The notes below the pieces were generated by a model, which did not search any database, was not told the DNA's origin, and was given only the letters and a program-made list of their open reading frames with translations. A stretch of 30,986 nucleotides of DNA from CAWEHT01 sp963808455 (GTDB taxonomy: Bacteria; Chloroflexota; Anaerolineae; CG2-30-64-16), in contig CAWEHT010000261.1 in NCBI GenBank assembly GCA_963808455.1, forward strand, positions 1 through 30,986. The letters run 5' to 3'. The position numbers and the translations under genes were made by a program. Shown in pieces: positions 8,601 to 17,758 of this stretch; position 1 is the first letter of the stretch, and each line of letters starts with the position of its first letter.

Positions 8601-9965
8601 TCAGGCCGCAGGCGGCGCGGCGATGAGCGATTCGGCCATCATCGTTGCCGTGATCTTGTGCGAACGCAGGATCATCTGGGCAGCGTGTTGGTAGAGCTCC
8701 TCGGCCGAAAATGCCACGCGCGCGATGCCTTGCTCCTGTGCTTTCATGCCGACGGCCACCGCCTCGCGCGCAAAGACTTCCCAATCGACCATGGTTGGCA
8801 AGATGAAATCCGGGTTCATGCCGCCGTCAGGGGCCGCGCCTGCGAGGGCTTCGGCCGCCGCAATGCACATCTCGTCCGTGATCGTGCTGGCGCGCACGTC
8901 CAATGTCCCGCGGAAGATGCCCGGGAAACCCAGCGAGTTGTTGACCTGGTTGGCAAAGTCAGAACGCCCTGTGGCCACGATGCGGGCTCCCGCCGCCTTG
9001 GCTTCCCAGGGCCAGATTTCCGGCACGGGGTTGGCGCAGACAAAAACGATGGCGTCGTGCGCCATAGCCTGCACCCATTCCGGCTTGATGGTGCCAGGCC
9101 CCGGCTGGCTGACGGCGATGCAGACATCCGCGCCCCTCAGGGCCTCCGCGACGCCGCCCTGGCGATTCTCGGCATTGGTCTGCACACACAGCCGCCACTT
9201 CTCCGCGAACTCGGCCCTGCGCTGGTAGATGTCGGCCCGATCGCGGCCCAGGATCCCCTTGCTGTCGACGATCCAGGATTTCGCCGGGTCCACGCCGGCC
9301 GTGAAGCACAGCCGGGTGATGGCCACGTTCGCCGCGCCGCTCCCAATGAAGGCCACGTGCACGTCGCCGATGGGCTTGCCCACGATCTTCAACGCGTTGA
9401 GCAGGCCCGCCACCGTGACGCAGGCGGTGCCTTGCTGGTCATCGTGCCAGATCGGGATCTCTGCCTGCTGGCGCAAAGTCTCCAGGATGCGGAAACATTT
9501 GGGTTGCGACAGGTCTTCCAGGTTGACGCCGCCAAAGGACGGCTGGAGGAGCAGCACGGTGTGGATGATCTCGTCAGGGTCCTTGGTGTCCAGCATGATG
9601 GGCACGGCATCCACGCCGCCCAGGTACTTGAACAGCAAAGCTTTGCCTTCCATGACAGGCAAACCGGCTTTGGGCCCGATATCGCCCAGGCCCAGGACAC
9701 GGGTCCCATCCGAGATGACGGCGACTGTGTTCCATTTATTGGTGTACTCGTAGACGAGTTCGGGGGCTTTTTGGATGGCGCGGCAGGGCGCGGCAACCCC
9801 CGGCGTATACCAGATGGCAAAATCATCGAGGGACCGGATACAGGCTTTGGGCACCGTCTCCATCTTGCCTCGATAGTAAGGATGCAGCCTCATCGCATCC
9901 ACCGAAGGCTGCTGTGCCTTGGCCAGCAGCTCGTTGACGTTCGAACCCTCCTCAGTTTTGTCCAT
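8601..9965 (-). CDS. NAD(P)-dependent malic enzyme (oxaloacetate-decarboxylating)
   Basis: Interconverts malate and pyruvate plus CO2 with NAD(P)+ and a divalent metal. The 454-residue protein carries the family landmarks in order: WYTPGVAAPC, SDGTRVLGLGDIGPKAGLPV, catalytic and metal region HDDQQGTACV, Rossmann motif VAFIGSGAANVA, FVCANPVPEIWP, and RSDFANQVNNSLGFPGIFRG. A longer frame runs to 10136, but the ATG at 9965 has AAGGAGG seven bases upstream and matches the family N-terminus. It lies between the acsE terminator and the flavoprotein gene. In this setting it could link acetyl-CoA-derived pyruvate to C4 acids; the physiological direction is not shown by the sequence. Confidence 0.94.
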   Translation of the reverse strand: MDKTEEGSNVNELLAKAQQPSVDAMRLHPYYRGKMETVPKACIRSLDDFAIWYTPGVAAPCRAIQKAPELVYEYTNKWNTVAVISDGTRVLGLGDIGPKAGLPVMEGKALLFKYLGGVDAVPIMLDTKDPDEIIHTVLLLQPSFGGVNLEDLSQPKCFRILETLRQQAEIPIWHDDQQGTACVTVAGLLNALKIVGKPIGDVHVAFIGSGAANVAITRLCFTAGVDPAKSWIVDSKGILGRDRADIYQRRAEFAEKWRLCVQTNAENRQGGVAEALRGADVCIAVSQPGPGTIKPEWVQAMAHDAIVFVCANPVPEIWPWEAKAAGARIVATGRSDFANQVNNSLGFPGIFRGTLDVRASTITDEMCIAAAEALAGAAPDGGMNPDFILPTMVDWEVFAREAVAVGMKAQEQGIARVAFSAEELYQHAAQMILRSHKITATMMAESLIAAPPAA

Positions 9966-10093
9966 CAAGCGCCTCCTTGCGCGGCCGGCGGCCATTATGT
10001 TTGGACCTACCGCCAGGATGTCGGCAGGCCGCAGCCCGGAACCGAAAGTGGCTTGCCGGGGCAAAGGTTTGTCGGCCGTCGCTCCGGGCTGCG
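9966..10093 (-). other. Structured 5' leader of the malic enzyme gene (no gene seen)
   Basis: On the minus strand the stretch contains a 10-bp perfect inverted repeat, GCAGCCCGGA with TCCGGGCTGC (arms at 10031-10040 and 10083-10092), closing a loop of about 42 nt. A second imperfect hairpin lies nearer the RBS. I could not match it to a known riboswitch class. It would be transcribed only from a promoter inside or read-through past the 10094-10115 terminator; no convincing promoter boxes were found. Confidence 0.35.
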
Positions 10094-10115
10094 AAAAATC
10101 GCCGGCATCCCGGCG
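10094..10115 (-). terminator. Intrinsic terminator after acsE
   Basis: Minus strand: stem CGCCGG / CCGGCG (10110-10115 and 10100-10105) with a four-base loop, followed directly by ATTTTT (10094-10099). It lies 32 bp after the acsE stop and probably ends most transcripts of the CODH/ACS operon. Confidence 0.6.
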
Positions 10116-10146
10116 CCATATCCTGTCCCGTATCACTCGCTGCCCG

Positions 10147-11067
10147 TCACACCCTCAGATAGGAATCCGCGTAGATGACCTTGTTGAGCAGGATTTGTAC
10201 GGTCTTCCAGATCGCCTCTTGTTCGGGATCGCTCAGGTCCACGGCGCCCACGCTCAACTCCTCGGCGGCAGCCACGCAATCGTGAAGCGTTACCAGCAAG
10301 CGAGAGAGGGCGGTCCGGTCATCACGCTGCTCGACGATGCGGATGAACTCCCGCAGATTCGCGTCCAGCGGATCGGCGATCATGGTGTTCAGGCCGGCGC
10401 CCATCAGCATGACGCAATACACGCGGTTGATCAATGGGCGCATCTCGCTGGGCACGGCGTTGGACACGTTGCTCAGGCCGACCTGCACGCCGGGCGGCGG
10501 GTCGCCGGCCACTTGCAGGATACGCACGGCCTCGATGCATTCCGGCACGTACTGCTGGCACCCACTCACGGTGAGCACCAGCGGGTTGACCAGCAAGTCG
10601 GTCACCGGCAAGCCCACTTCCTCGGCGCGCGGGATCAGCTTCTCGAGGGCAATATTGACGCGAGCTTCCGCGCTGACGGGGATGCCGCTGGCTTCCATGG
10701 TCAGGGCAATCAGGCGCGTATTATACTTCTTGGCGACCAACGGCACCTTTTCCAGGCGCTCTTCCTCGGCCGAGGTCGAGTTGATGATCGGCTGATGCTT
10801 GACAATCTTGCAGGCCTCTTCGATGGCGGCCAGATTGGTCGTGTCAAGGCACAGCGGCAAATCGGTCACTTCCTGCACGGCCTGAACCAGCCAGGGCAGG
10901 ATCTCCTGGCCGGCCTTCTTCTGCGGCCCGATATTCAAATCGATCACGGCAGCGCCTGCTTCAGCCTGCCGCAACGCCGAATCCTGGAAAAAGCGCCGGT
11001 CGCGGGCCGCCAGCGCCTCTTTCACCCTGGGCGACAGAATATGAATGTTCTCACCGATGATGTTCAC
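10147..11067 (-). CDS. acsE: Methyltetrahydrofolate:corrinoid iron-sulfur protein methyltransferase
   Basis: Transfers the methyl group of 5-methyl-THF to the cobalt of the corrinoid iron-sulfur protein (AcsCD), joining the methyl and carbonyl branches. The protein, about 306 residues, is a pterin-binding TIM barrel: IIGENIHILS at the N-terminus, DLNIGPQKKAG near residue 45, LCLDTTN, INSTSAEEER, LVNPLVL and the conserved GLSNVSNAVP near 200. The frame is open to 11088, but the GTG at 11067 is preceded by AGGAGG at five-base spacing, so I use it. It closes the CODH/ACS operon, 54 bp after cooC, and is followed by a terminator. Confidence 0.93.
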   Translation of the reverse strand: MNIIGENIHILSPRVKEALAARDRRFFQDSALRQAEAGAAVIDLNIGPQKKAGQEILPWLVQAVQEVTDLPLCLDTTNLAAIEEACKIVKHQPIINSTSAEEERLEKVPLVAKKYNTRLIALTMEASGIPVSAEARVNIALEKLIPRAEEVGLPVTDLLVNPLVLTVSGCQQYVPECIEAVRILQVAGDPPPGVQVGLSNVSNAVPSEMRPLINRVYCVMLMGAGLNTMIADPLDANLREFIRIVEQRDDRTALSRLLVTLHDCVAAAEELSVGAVDLSDPEQEAIWKTVQILLNKVIYADSYLRV

Positions 11068-11121
11068 ACACGCCTCCTGCATTTGCAAATGAGTGAGCTT
11101 ATAGACGAACTGATGCCGGAC

Positions 11122-11880
11122 CTACCTGGCCAGGAGCCGTTCTGCAATGCCAGACACAGCCTGTTGAATCGGCGCGTCGGCCGGCAGCTCGACCAACGGC
11201 CGGCCCTCGCCGTCAAACTCCACGAGCTGTCGATCGTATGGGATCACCGCCAGCAGCGGCACGGCCATCTGGCCAGCTTTCGCGGACAGCGAAGCCGGCA
11301 GGTCGCCGACCACGCGGTTGATCACCAGGTACGTATGGCGGATATTGACGTCGATCTCCTTGCTGAGCGCCAGCATATTCTCGGCGGCCACCAGGCCGCG
11401 GATGCTGGCATCGCTCACCAGGAGCAGGTGGTCCACGTCACGGGTCGTGCGCCGGCTCAGATGCTCCATGCCGGCCTCGTTGTCCATGATCACGTAATCA
11501 TAGCCCGCGCCGATGCTATCGATGATCGATCGCAGCATATGATTGGCCGCGCAATAGCAGCCTTGCCCCTCCGGCCGGCCCATGGTCAGCATGTCGAAGT
11601 CGTCGCCCTCCTCGACCGCCATACGCACGGCATAATCCAACCAGTCCTGGCGGGGCAGTCCCGTCTGGCCGGCCTGGGCAGCGGCGCGCGACTCCTCTCG
11701 CAGCTCTCCCACGGTCTGGCCCTGAGGCAGGCCCAATACCAGGTTCAGGTTGCTGCTCGGATCGGCATCGATGGCGAGGATGCGCTTCGCCTCGTGTTGC
11801 ACCAGGTAGCGCGTCAGCAACCCGCACAGGGTGGTCTTGCCGGTGCCCCCTTTCCCGGCTACAGCAATCGTAACAGGCAT
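11122..11880 (-). CDS. cooC: CooC/AcsF-type nickel-insertion ATPase for CODH/ACS
   Basis: MinD/ParA-like P-loop ATPase that matures the nickel site of CO dehydrogenase and/or acetyl-CoA synthase. The 252-residue protein starts MPVTIAVAGKGGTGKTT, the deviant Walker A motif. AIDADPSSNL follows, then the CxC motif GQGCYCAANH near residue 115, which in CooC dimers binds metal, and VIMDNEAGMEHLSR (Walker B region). The ATG at 11880 has GGAGAG upstream; the open frame upstream of it adds no conserved sequence. Its place between the activator and acsE in a CODH/ACS operon supports the role. CooC and AcsF cannot be separated with confidence by eye. Confidence 0.92.
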   Translation of the reverse strand: MPVTIAVAGKGGTGKTTLCGLLTRYLVQHEAKRILAIDADPSSNLNLVLGLPQGQTVGELREESRAAAQAGQTGLPRQDWLDYAVRMAVEEGDDFDMLTMGRPEGQGCYCAANHMLRSIIDSIGAGYDYVIMDNEAGMEHLSRRTTRDVDHLLLVSDASIRGLVAAENMLALSKEIDVNIRHTYLVINRVVGDLPASLSAKAGQMAVPLLAVIPYDRQLVEFDGEGRPLVELPADAPIQQAVSGIAERLLAR

Positions 11881-11933
11881 GCTCTCTCCACAACGAGCAC
11901 AGACTAGGTGAACCATCCGTCTTCCGGCCGAGA

Positions 11934-13927
11934 TCAACCTGAGGCAGCCTGATTCTCGAACCCGGACCGTTCTGCCAGGGTGGCCTGAACGCTCGGAAAG
12001 AGGGTGGCATCGGTATGTGGCAGAAACAGGGCCGATGTAAAGGCGTCATAGAAGCTGTTATCGGCCGAAAGCTCCAGGTAAGTCATCATGCCGGCAATGC
12101 CGGTCAGGCGGGCCCGCACGTCGCGCCGCAAGAGCGCCATGTAGGCACCGCGCACGGAAGTGTTCCCCAGGAACTGAAAGCGATCCCAGGGCGAGCTGCT
12201 GCCCGGAGGAGCCGGCAAATCAGGCAACAACCCGATCTGCACCGCCTTCTCGACATTGATATATTGGCCAAAGGACCCACCGATCAGCAGGCGGTTGACG
12301 TCAGCCAGGTTGACGCCGACGCTCTGCGCCAGCACGTTGAACCCGCCATAGATGGCCGCCTTGGCCCGCAAGAGGTTATCGATATCCACCTTGCTGACGG
12401 CGATGTCATGGCCGTGGGCCGTCTCCTCTCCCCAGGCCACCACGTACTCCGGCCCATGCTGCCCTTCGCGCACGCGACGGCGGCCGTCCGGCCCCGGGGG
12501 CAGATCAGGGTCGAGATTGCCACGCTTGTCCATGACCCCCGTGACGAACAGCTCGGCGAGCAGCGACAGCAGACCTGAGCCACAAATGCCACGTGGGCGC
12601 GTGCCGGCAGGCCCGATCACGCGGCAAGTGGGCTCGAAGGTCCTGTCGTGCACCCATACTTCCTCGATCGCGCCGGAGGTGGCCCGCATACCGTGCTCCA
12701 CTCCGGCGCCTTCGAAGGCCGGCCCTGCCGAGCAAGCACAGGTGACCAGAAAATCGCGGGTGCCCAGCACGATCTCGCCGTTCGTGCCCACGTCGATGAA
12801 GAGGGTCAGCTCGTCGGACTCGTCCAGGCCCGCGGCCAGCACGCCGGCGCTGATGTCGGCGCCCACATAGCTGGCCACGCCGGGCAGACAGTTGACCACC
12901 GCCGCCGGGTGGGCCAGCAAGCCCAGCTTGGCCGCCGAAAGCGCAGGCACCTGGTTGATCGTGGGGACAAACGGCGACAGCCGGATCGATTCCGGTGGGA
13001 TGGCCAGGAAGAGATGCATCATGGTGGTGTTGCCGGCGATGGTCAGCTTGGCAATTTGTTCGGGCGCCGTCGCCGCCTGGCGGCAGGCAGCCTCCAGCAG
13101 ACGGTTGATCGTGCCGACCACCAGCGACTGCATCTCGGCGAGGTTGTTCGCCTTGCCCGCGTAGATAATGCGGGAGATGACATCCTCGCCGCGGGAAATC
13201 TGCCCGTTGTAGTCGGCAACCTGGCTTACCACCTCGCCGCTCAAAAGGTCCACCAACCATACGCTGACGGTGGTGGTCCCGATATCGACCGCAGCGCCAT
13301 AGTGCGTGGCCGTCTGGTCGCCGGGCAAAAGCCCCAGCAGGCGCGGCGGGCCATGCGGGTGATCCCACGTGTCGAGGGCCACCAGGGCCGTCACCGCCCA
13401 ATCGGCCCGTCGCAAGGTGCGGCCAAGCGTGCGCAACAGCGGCAGCCCGGTCTCCACGCCGCTCACGCCGGCACGCGCCAGGGCACGCGCCGAGCCGCGA
13501 CCAATCGTCCTCCTGGTCGGACAGGTCCGGCGGGTCGAACGCGCAGAAAGAAGCGTTGCACGGACTGGTGCTGCCGCGCATCGTATGCAAAGGGCACTGC
13601 GACACGGGCAGCCATCTTCTGGGTGGCCAGCCGGCGTTCGATCGCTTCTTGCGGCGGCACCTCGACCCAGGTGTCGTCCTCGACAACAGACTGGCAAGCC
13701 AGCACGTAGCCGGCCGCCAGGTCTTCTGCCGTCAGGCGCAAGGTGGAACGACGGCGCACGGCACTCGGCACGCCGACACGGACGGCGCAGCGCCCGCAGC
13801 GGCCCTGCCCGCCGCACGGCTGGTTCAGGCTCAAGCCGGCCTTGCTGGCAGCCTCCGTCAGCAAGGTCCCACCGGGGACCTGGACCTCCACGTCACCGGG
13901 CTGGAAGTGTAGAGTATAGTTTCTCAA
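11934..13927 (-). CDS. RACo-type reductive activator of the corrinoid protein (2 frameshifts)
   Basis: ATP-dependent activator that re-reduces Co(II) of the corrinoid iron-sulfur protein to Co(I). About 665 residues. The N-terminus is a [2Fe-2S] ferredoxin domain (NQPCGGQGRCGRCAVRV near residue 37, later LACQ), followed by a linker and a C-terminal ASKHA ATPase domain with AAVDIGTTTVSVWLVD, TIAGNTTMMHL, LFIDVGTNGEIVLG, RGICGSGLLSLL and LIGGSFGQYI. The frame breaks near 13536 and 13490; the middle piece reads DPPDLSDQEDDWSRLG in a third frame, and one base at each site restores continuity. The apparent start is TTG at 13927, seven bases after the nfnB stop, without a clear RBS. It corresponds to orf7 of acetogen acs clusters by position and domains. 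Confidence 0.9.
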
Positions 13928-13933
13928 CGGAAA

Positions 13934-15388
13934 TTACCATTCACCCTGTTCGCCGCCACTCAGATAGCGATGGATGTCGGCGGCAGCGCGCTTGCCCGCC
14001 CCCATCGCGCTGATGACGGTCGCGGCGCCGGTGACCACGTCACCGCCGGCCCACACGCGCGGCATGCTGGTGCGCCCATCCTCGCCGTGCGACACGACCG
14101 TGCCGTGCCGGCTGCGTTGCATCTCCTGTGCATTCTCGAAGACGATCGGGTTGGGGCTGGTCCCGAGAGCGAAAATGACGGTGTCCATGGGCATATCGAA
14201 TTCGGAGCCGGCTATGGGCACCGGGCTGCGCCGCCCGGAGGCATCCGGCTCGCCCAGCTCCATGCGGATGCAACGGAGCGTGCTGACCCTGCTGTTCTCG
14301 TCGCCCAGGATGGCAACCGGGTTGGTCAGGAAGTCGAAGATGATGCCCTCTTCCTTGGCGTGCTCTACCTCTTCGGCGCGGGCCGGCACCTCGGCAGCCG
14401 AGCGCCGATAAACGATATGGACCTCTCCAGGCGCGCCGCCCATGCGTTGCGCCTCCTGGGTCTGCAGGCGCATGCTGCAGCGTGCCGAGTCCATGGCAAC
14501 GTTGCCAGCCCCTATCACCGCCACGCGCTTACCCACCTTGACCGGCGTGTCATATTCCGGGAAAAGGTAACCTTTCATGAGGTTGACGCGTGTGAGGAAT
14601 TCGTTGGCCGACATCACACCGTTGTAGTTGATGCCGGGTATCTTCATGAACGAAGGCAGGCCCGCGCCGGTGCCCATGAACACGGCATCATACTCGCTCA
14701 ATAGCTCCGGCAATGTGATGGTGCGGCCCACGATATGGTCCGTGCGGATCTCGATACCCAGGCATGCCACAGCGAAGTCGATCTCGGCGCCGATGACGCG
14801 CTTGGGCAGCCGGAACTCCGGGATACCGTAGATGAGCACACCGCCGGGCGCATGCAGCGACTCGAAGATGGCCACATGATGGCCCTCGCGCGCCACGTCA
14901 ACGGCGCACGTCAAGCCCGCCGGGCCGGAGCCGATCACGGCGACTTTCTTTCCCGTCGAATCCTTGGGTGCCGGCGGGCAAGAGTGCTCGCCCAGCTCCC
15001 AGTCGCCGACAAAACGTTCCAGCCGGCCAATGGCCACCGACTCGCCCTTCTTGCCCAGCAGGCAATAGGACTCACACTGCGACTCCTGCGGGCAGACGCG
15101 CCCACAGATCGCCGGCAGGTTGTTCTTGGATTTCATAACCTCGACCGCGCCGACCAGGTCACCTTCGCGCAGCTGCATGATGAATTCCGGGATCGTCACG
15201 CCGACAGGGCAGCCGTCCACGCAGTGCGGCTTCGGGCATTGCAAACAACGCTCGGCTTCCAGCTTGACCAGCTCCAGCGTCAGGCCCAGTGCCACCTCAT
15301 CGAAATTGCCGCGGCGGACTTCCGGGTTTTGCGCCGGCATCGCCTGGCGCGGGATCTTCATGCGCTCTTTGTTCGTCAGTTTCGCCAT
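13934..15388 (-). CDS. nfnB: NfnB / GltD-like NADPH-dependent oxidoreductase, large subunit of ferredoxin-NADP transhydrogenase
   Basis: A 484-residue flavoprotein of the glutamate-synthase small-subunit family. N-terminal iron-sulfur region RCLQCPKPHCVDGCPVG (47-63) and CGRVCPQESQCESYC (95-109), FAD motif VAVIGSGPAGLTCAVD (148-163), NAD(P)H motif VAVIGAGNVAMDSARC, and C-terminal FAD motif RVWAGGDVVTGAATV. Alone it could be GltD, but the gene directly upstream is the NfnA-type FAD/[2Fe-2S] subunit. That pair defines NfnAB, which couples NADPH oxidation or formation to NADH and reduced ferredoxin by electron bifurcation. ATG at 15388, 12 bp after nfnA. The frame is intact. Placement inside a CODH/ACS operon suggests it balances cofactors for the pathway. 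Confidence 0.9.
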   Translation of the reverse strand: MAKLTNKERMKIPRQAMPAQNPEVRRGNFDEVALGLTLELVKLEAERCLQCPKPHCVDGCPVGVTIPEFIMQLREGDLVGAVEVMKSKNNLPAICGRVCPQESQCESYCLLGKKGESVAIGRLERFVGDWELGEHSCPPAPKDSTGKKVAVIGSGPAGLTCAVDVAREGHHVAIFESLHAPGGVLIYGIPEFRLPKRVIGAEIDFAVACLGIEIRTDHIVGRTITLPELLSEYDAVFMGTGAGLPSFMKIPGINYNGVMSANEFLTRVNLMKGYLFPEYDTPVKVGKRVAVIGAGNVAMDSARCSMRLQTQEAQRMGGAPGEVHIVYRRSAAEVPARAEEVEHAKEEGIIFDFLTNPVAILGDENSRVSTLRCIRMELGEPDASGRRSPVPIAGSEFDMPMDTVIFALGTSPNPIVFENAQEMQRSRHGTVVSHGEDGRTSMPRVWAGGDVVTGAATVISAMGAGKRAAADIHRYLSGGEQGEW

Positions 15389-15399
15389 CGCTCACCACC

Positions 15400-16246
15400 T
15401 CACACAGCCACCTGGTCCAGATGGCACTGGTGCTGCCAGCGCTCCACAGCCTGTTTCTCCTCGGGACGATAGAAGGCCAGGCGGGAGAACAGGAGGTTCC
15501 AGTCCACCTTATGTCCCTCGAACTCCGGCCCGTCCACACATACGAATTTTGCGCCGTCGTCGAGCATCACGCGGCAACCGCCGCACATGCCTGTGCCGTC
15601 CACCATGATCGTGTTCAGGCTCACCAGGGTGGGAATGCCAAACGGCTGCGTCGTGGCGCTGCAGAACTTCATCATAATGGCCGGCCCGATGGCCCAGACG
15701 CGTGACCCCCTGATCAGACTGCAGGATCTCCTTCAACGGCTCCGTGACCAGCGCCTTGCGAGCATAGGAGCCATCATCCGTGCAGACAATCAGCTGGTCC
15801 GCCACGGCACGCATGCGATCCTCCCAGAAGAGCAACTCCTTGCTGCGCGCTCCGATGATGGCAATGACCTTGTTGCCGGCTTCACGCAAGGCTTTGGCGA
15901 TCGGGTAGATCGGCGCGATGCCGACGCCGCCCCCCACGACGACCACGGTGCCGAAATTATCGATTTCAGTCGGGTGGCCCAGGGGCCCGGCGACGGTTGT
16001 CAGGGCATCACCTGCTTCGAGGGCGCCCATCTCCATGGTGGATTTGCCCACTTCCTGGAAAATCAGCGTGATCGTGCCGTTGCTGCGATCGAAATCGGCG
16101 ATGGTCAAAGGGATGCGCTCACTGCGGTCGTGGGCACGCACGATCACGAACTGGCCGGCGTGGGCAGCTCGCGCGACTTGAGGCGCCTCAACCACCATGA
16201 GCTTGATGGTTTCACTCAGCACTTCTTTTTGTAAAATTCTGTACAT
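15400..16246 (-). CDS. nfnA: NfnA, FAD/NAD-binding [2Fe-2S] subunit (1 frameshift)
   Basis: About 282 residues, of the dihydroorotate dehydrogenase electron-transfer subunit family. N-terminal flavin domain (MYRILQKEVLSE, FVIVRAHDRSERIPLTIAD), NAD-binding motif VVVVGGGVGIAPIYPIAKAL near residue 100, and a C-terminal [2Fe-2S] region with FCSATTQPFGIPT, GTGMCGGCRV and KFVCVDGPEFEGHKVDW. The frame shifts near 15699, and one missing base restores VWAIGPAIMMKFC. An in-frame ATG exists at 16264; I prefer 16246 because it matches the usual family N-terminus, though the RBS is weak. Partner of the next gene, nfnB. Confidence 0.88.
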
Positions 16247-16393
16247 GCTTTTTGCCCCCGACATACAGGTTATGTATTTTGGCCGTCCGTCACAATGACG
16301 CGCGTCATCATGCTGAAGCAGTCGGGATTAGAGAAGAGGGAACAGGGAAGAGGGCGCTCTTGTGCACCCAGTCTCCTATTCCCCTTGCGCGGT
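16247..16393. promoter_or_regulatory. nfnA upstream region with a perfect 14-bp palindrome
   Basis: This 147-bp gap between acsC and nfnA holds the perfect palindrome ATGACGCGCGTCAT (16295-16308) and a second inverted repeat ACATA-CAGGT-TATGT (16261-16275). A purine-rich arm (16330-16351) and a pyrimidine-rich arm (16370-16384) follow. The palindrome looks like a dimeric repressor site that could give nfnAB separate control within the operon. No convincing -35/-10 pair was found. Confidence 0.35.
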
Positions 16394-17748
16394 TCACTGT
16401 ATCAAAGGGCTGTCTTCAGGAAGCGCGGGCAGGTTGACCGCCTCGCGTGGCCCGACCTTGATCTCCCAGCCCGCCAGCTCCTCTTCCAGCTCTCCCATCA
16501 GCACTGCCACGTGGCCCGGGATCACGACCCGGCGATGGTTCACCTTGTCGGCGATACCGCTGCCTTTGACGGTCTTGGCGATGCGCTCGGCGTCAAATTT
16601 GCCCGCAGCCCAGGCCGTCAGCACGCTCATGCCCTCGGCATCCGCCACCAGCAGCCATCCCGGCTGGCCGCTGCTCTCCAGCTCATTGGCGACGGCGAAG
16701 TACGTGATGGAGAAGTTGGTGGTCACCATGACCGGCGCGTCGGCGCCAGGCTTGTTGATCGGATAGGTGCCAGGCTCGACCTGGATCGGCTTCTGCGGGT
16801 CGGTGTAGATATTCTGGCGCAACACGAGCAGAGGATAAACCGTGGCAGGGTCGAAATGGCTGAGCACGACAAACCCGGCGTACTTGGCGATCTGCTGTGC
16901 TGCCAGAAGCGTTTCAAGACACGGGTCGGAGACGCCCAGGTACGGGAAAGCGATGATCGGATAGCCGACCTCGCGCCGCGCCTTTCTTGAGCGCCAGGCG
17001 ACGGAGCTGGGTCAGCATGGTGAGCGAGCCCCCGAAGCTGCGTTCGGTCGGGTCGAGCACCAGGTCTTCCACACCGGCGGCCACGAGTTTCTGCGTCAGC
17101 TCGGCCAGCTCGGCCAGGGTGGCCGCGCGGACGACGAGCGGGGCCTTGTGCTCCTTTGCCAGCTTGGCCATCGCCTCCCAGTTCTGCGCGGTCGCCGCGC
17201 AGATCAGCGGGGCGAGGGCCCCCACTTTGGCCAGGCCGGCGGCCATCACGGCCGGGTTCTCACTGACCAGGATGAGGGGCAAAGCCGCGGCCTGCTTGGC
17301 CGTTGCGACGGCCGCCGCGAACTTGCCGGGATCACCCGACGCCGCCTCAACCGCCAGGCCATTCAGGACCAGGCCGATGCCCACGTAGTCGACCTTATAG
17401 CGCGCGACCGCTTTGGCGGTGGCCACGATCTCGCCCTCGGCCGCCGTGTCGAGGACGCGCACCACGACTGCCGGAGGGTGAAAGAAGGTCTTCTCGTGAC
17501 GGAAGAGCACGGTCTCGTTGCCGACTTCCACCTTCTGGCCATCGGCGCTCAGGGTGATCAGGCGGATCGGAGGGCGCGGCGGCCGCCGAAAGCTTGGCTT
17601 TCGATTCTGCGCTGACGTAGGGACAGGCGGCCAGCTCCGCCTGCTTGGCCGCCAGTTTCATGGCAAAAGCCAGGCAGGTGGGGAAGCCGCATTCTTTGCA
17701 GTTCGTCCGGGGAAGCAGTTTGTAAATGTCCAGGCCTGAAAGTGCCAT
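16394..17748 (-). CDS. acsC: Corrinoid iron-sulfur protein large (gamma) subunit (2 frameshifts)
   Basis: Carries the methyl group on its cobamide from methyl-THF to acetyl-CoA synthase, as a dimer with AcsD. About 450 residues. The N-terminal [4Fe-4S] motif is C-x2-C-x4-C-x16-C (NCKECGFPTC...AACPY, from residue 16). A TIM-barrel region follows (KTFFHPPAVVVRV, LVLDPTERSFGGSL). The C-terminal corrinoid-binding part begins with VLSHFDPATVYPLL and contains WLLVADAEGMSVLTAWAAGK. The frame breaks near 17572 and 16984. Removing one C from a CCC run gives PPIRLITLSADG, and removing one A from an AAA run gives KARREVGYPIIAFPYLG, so these look like homopolymer errors. ATG at 17748 with an ideal AAGGAGG RBS that overlaps the acsD stop. 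Confidence 0.92.
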
Positions 17749-17758
17749 CTTGTCCTCC

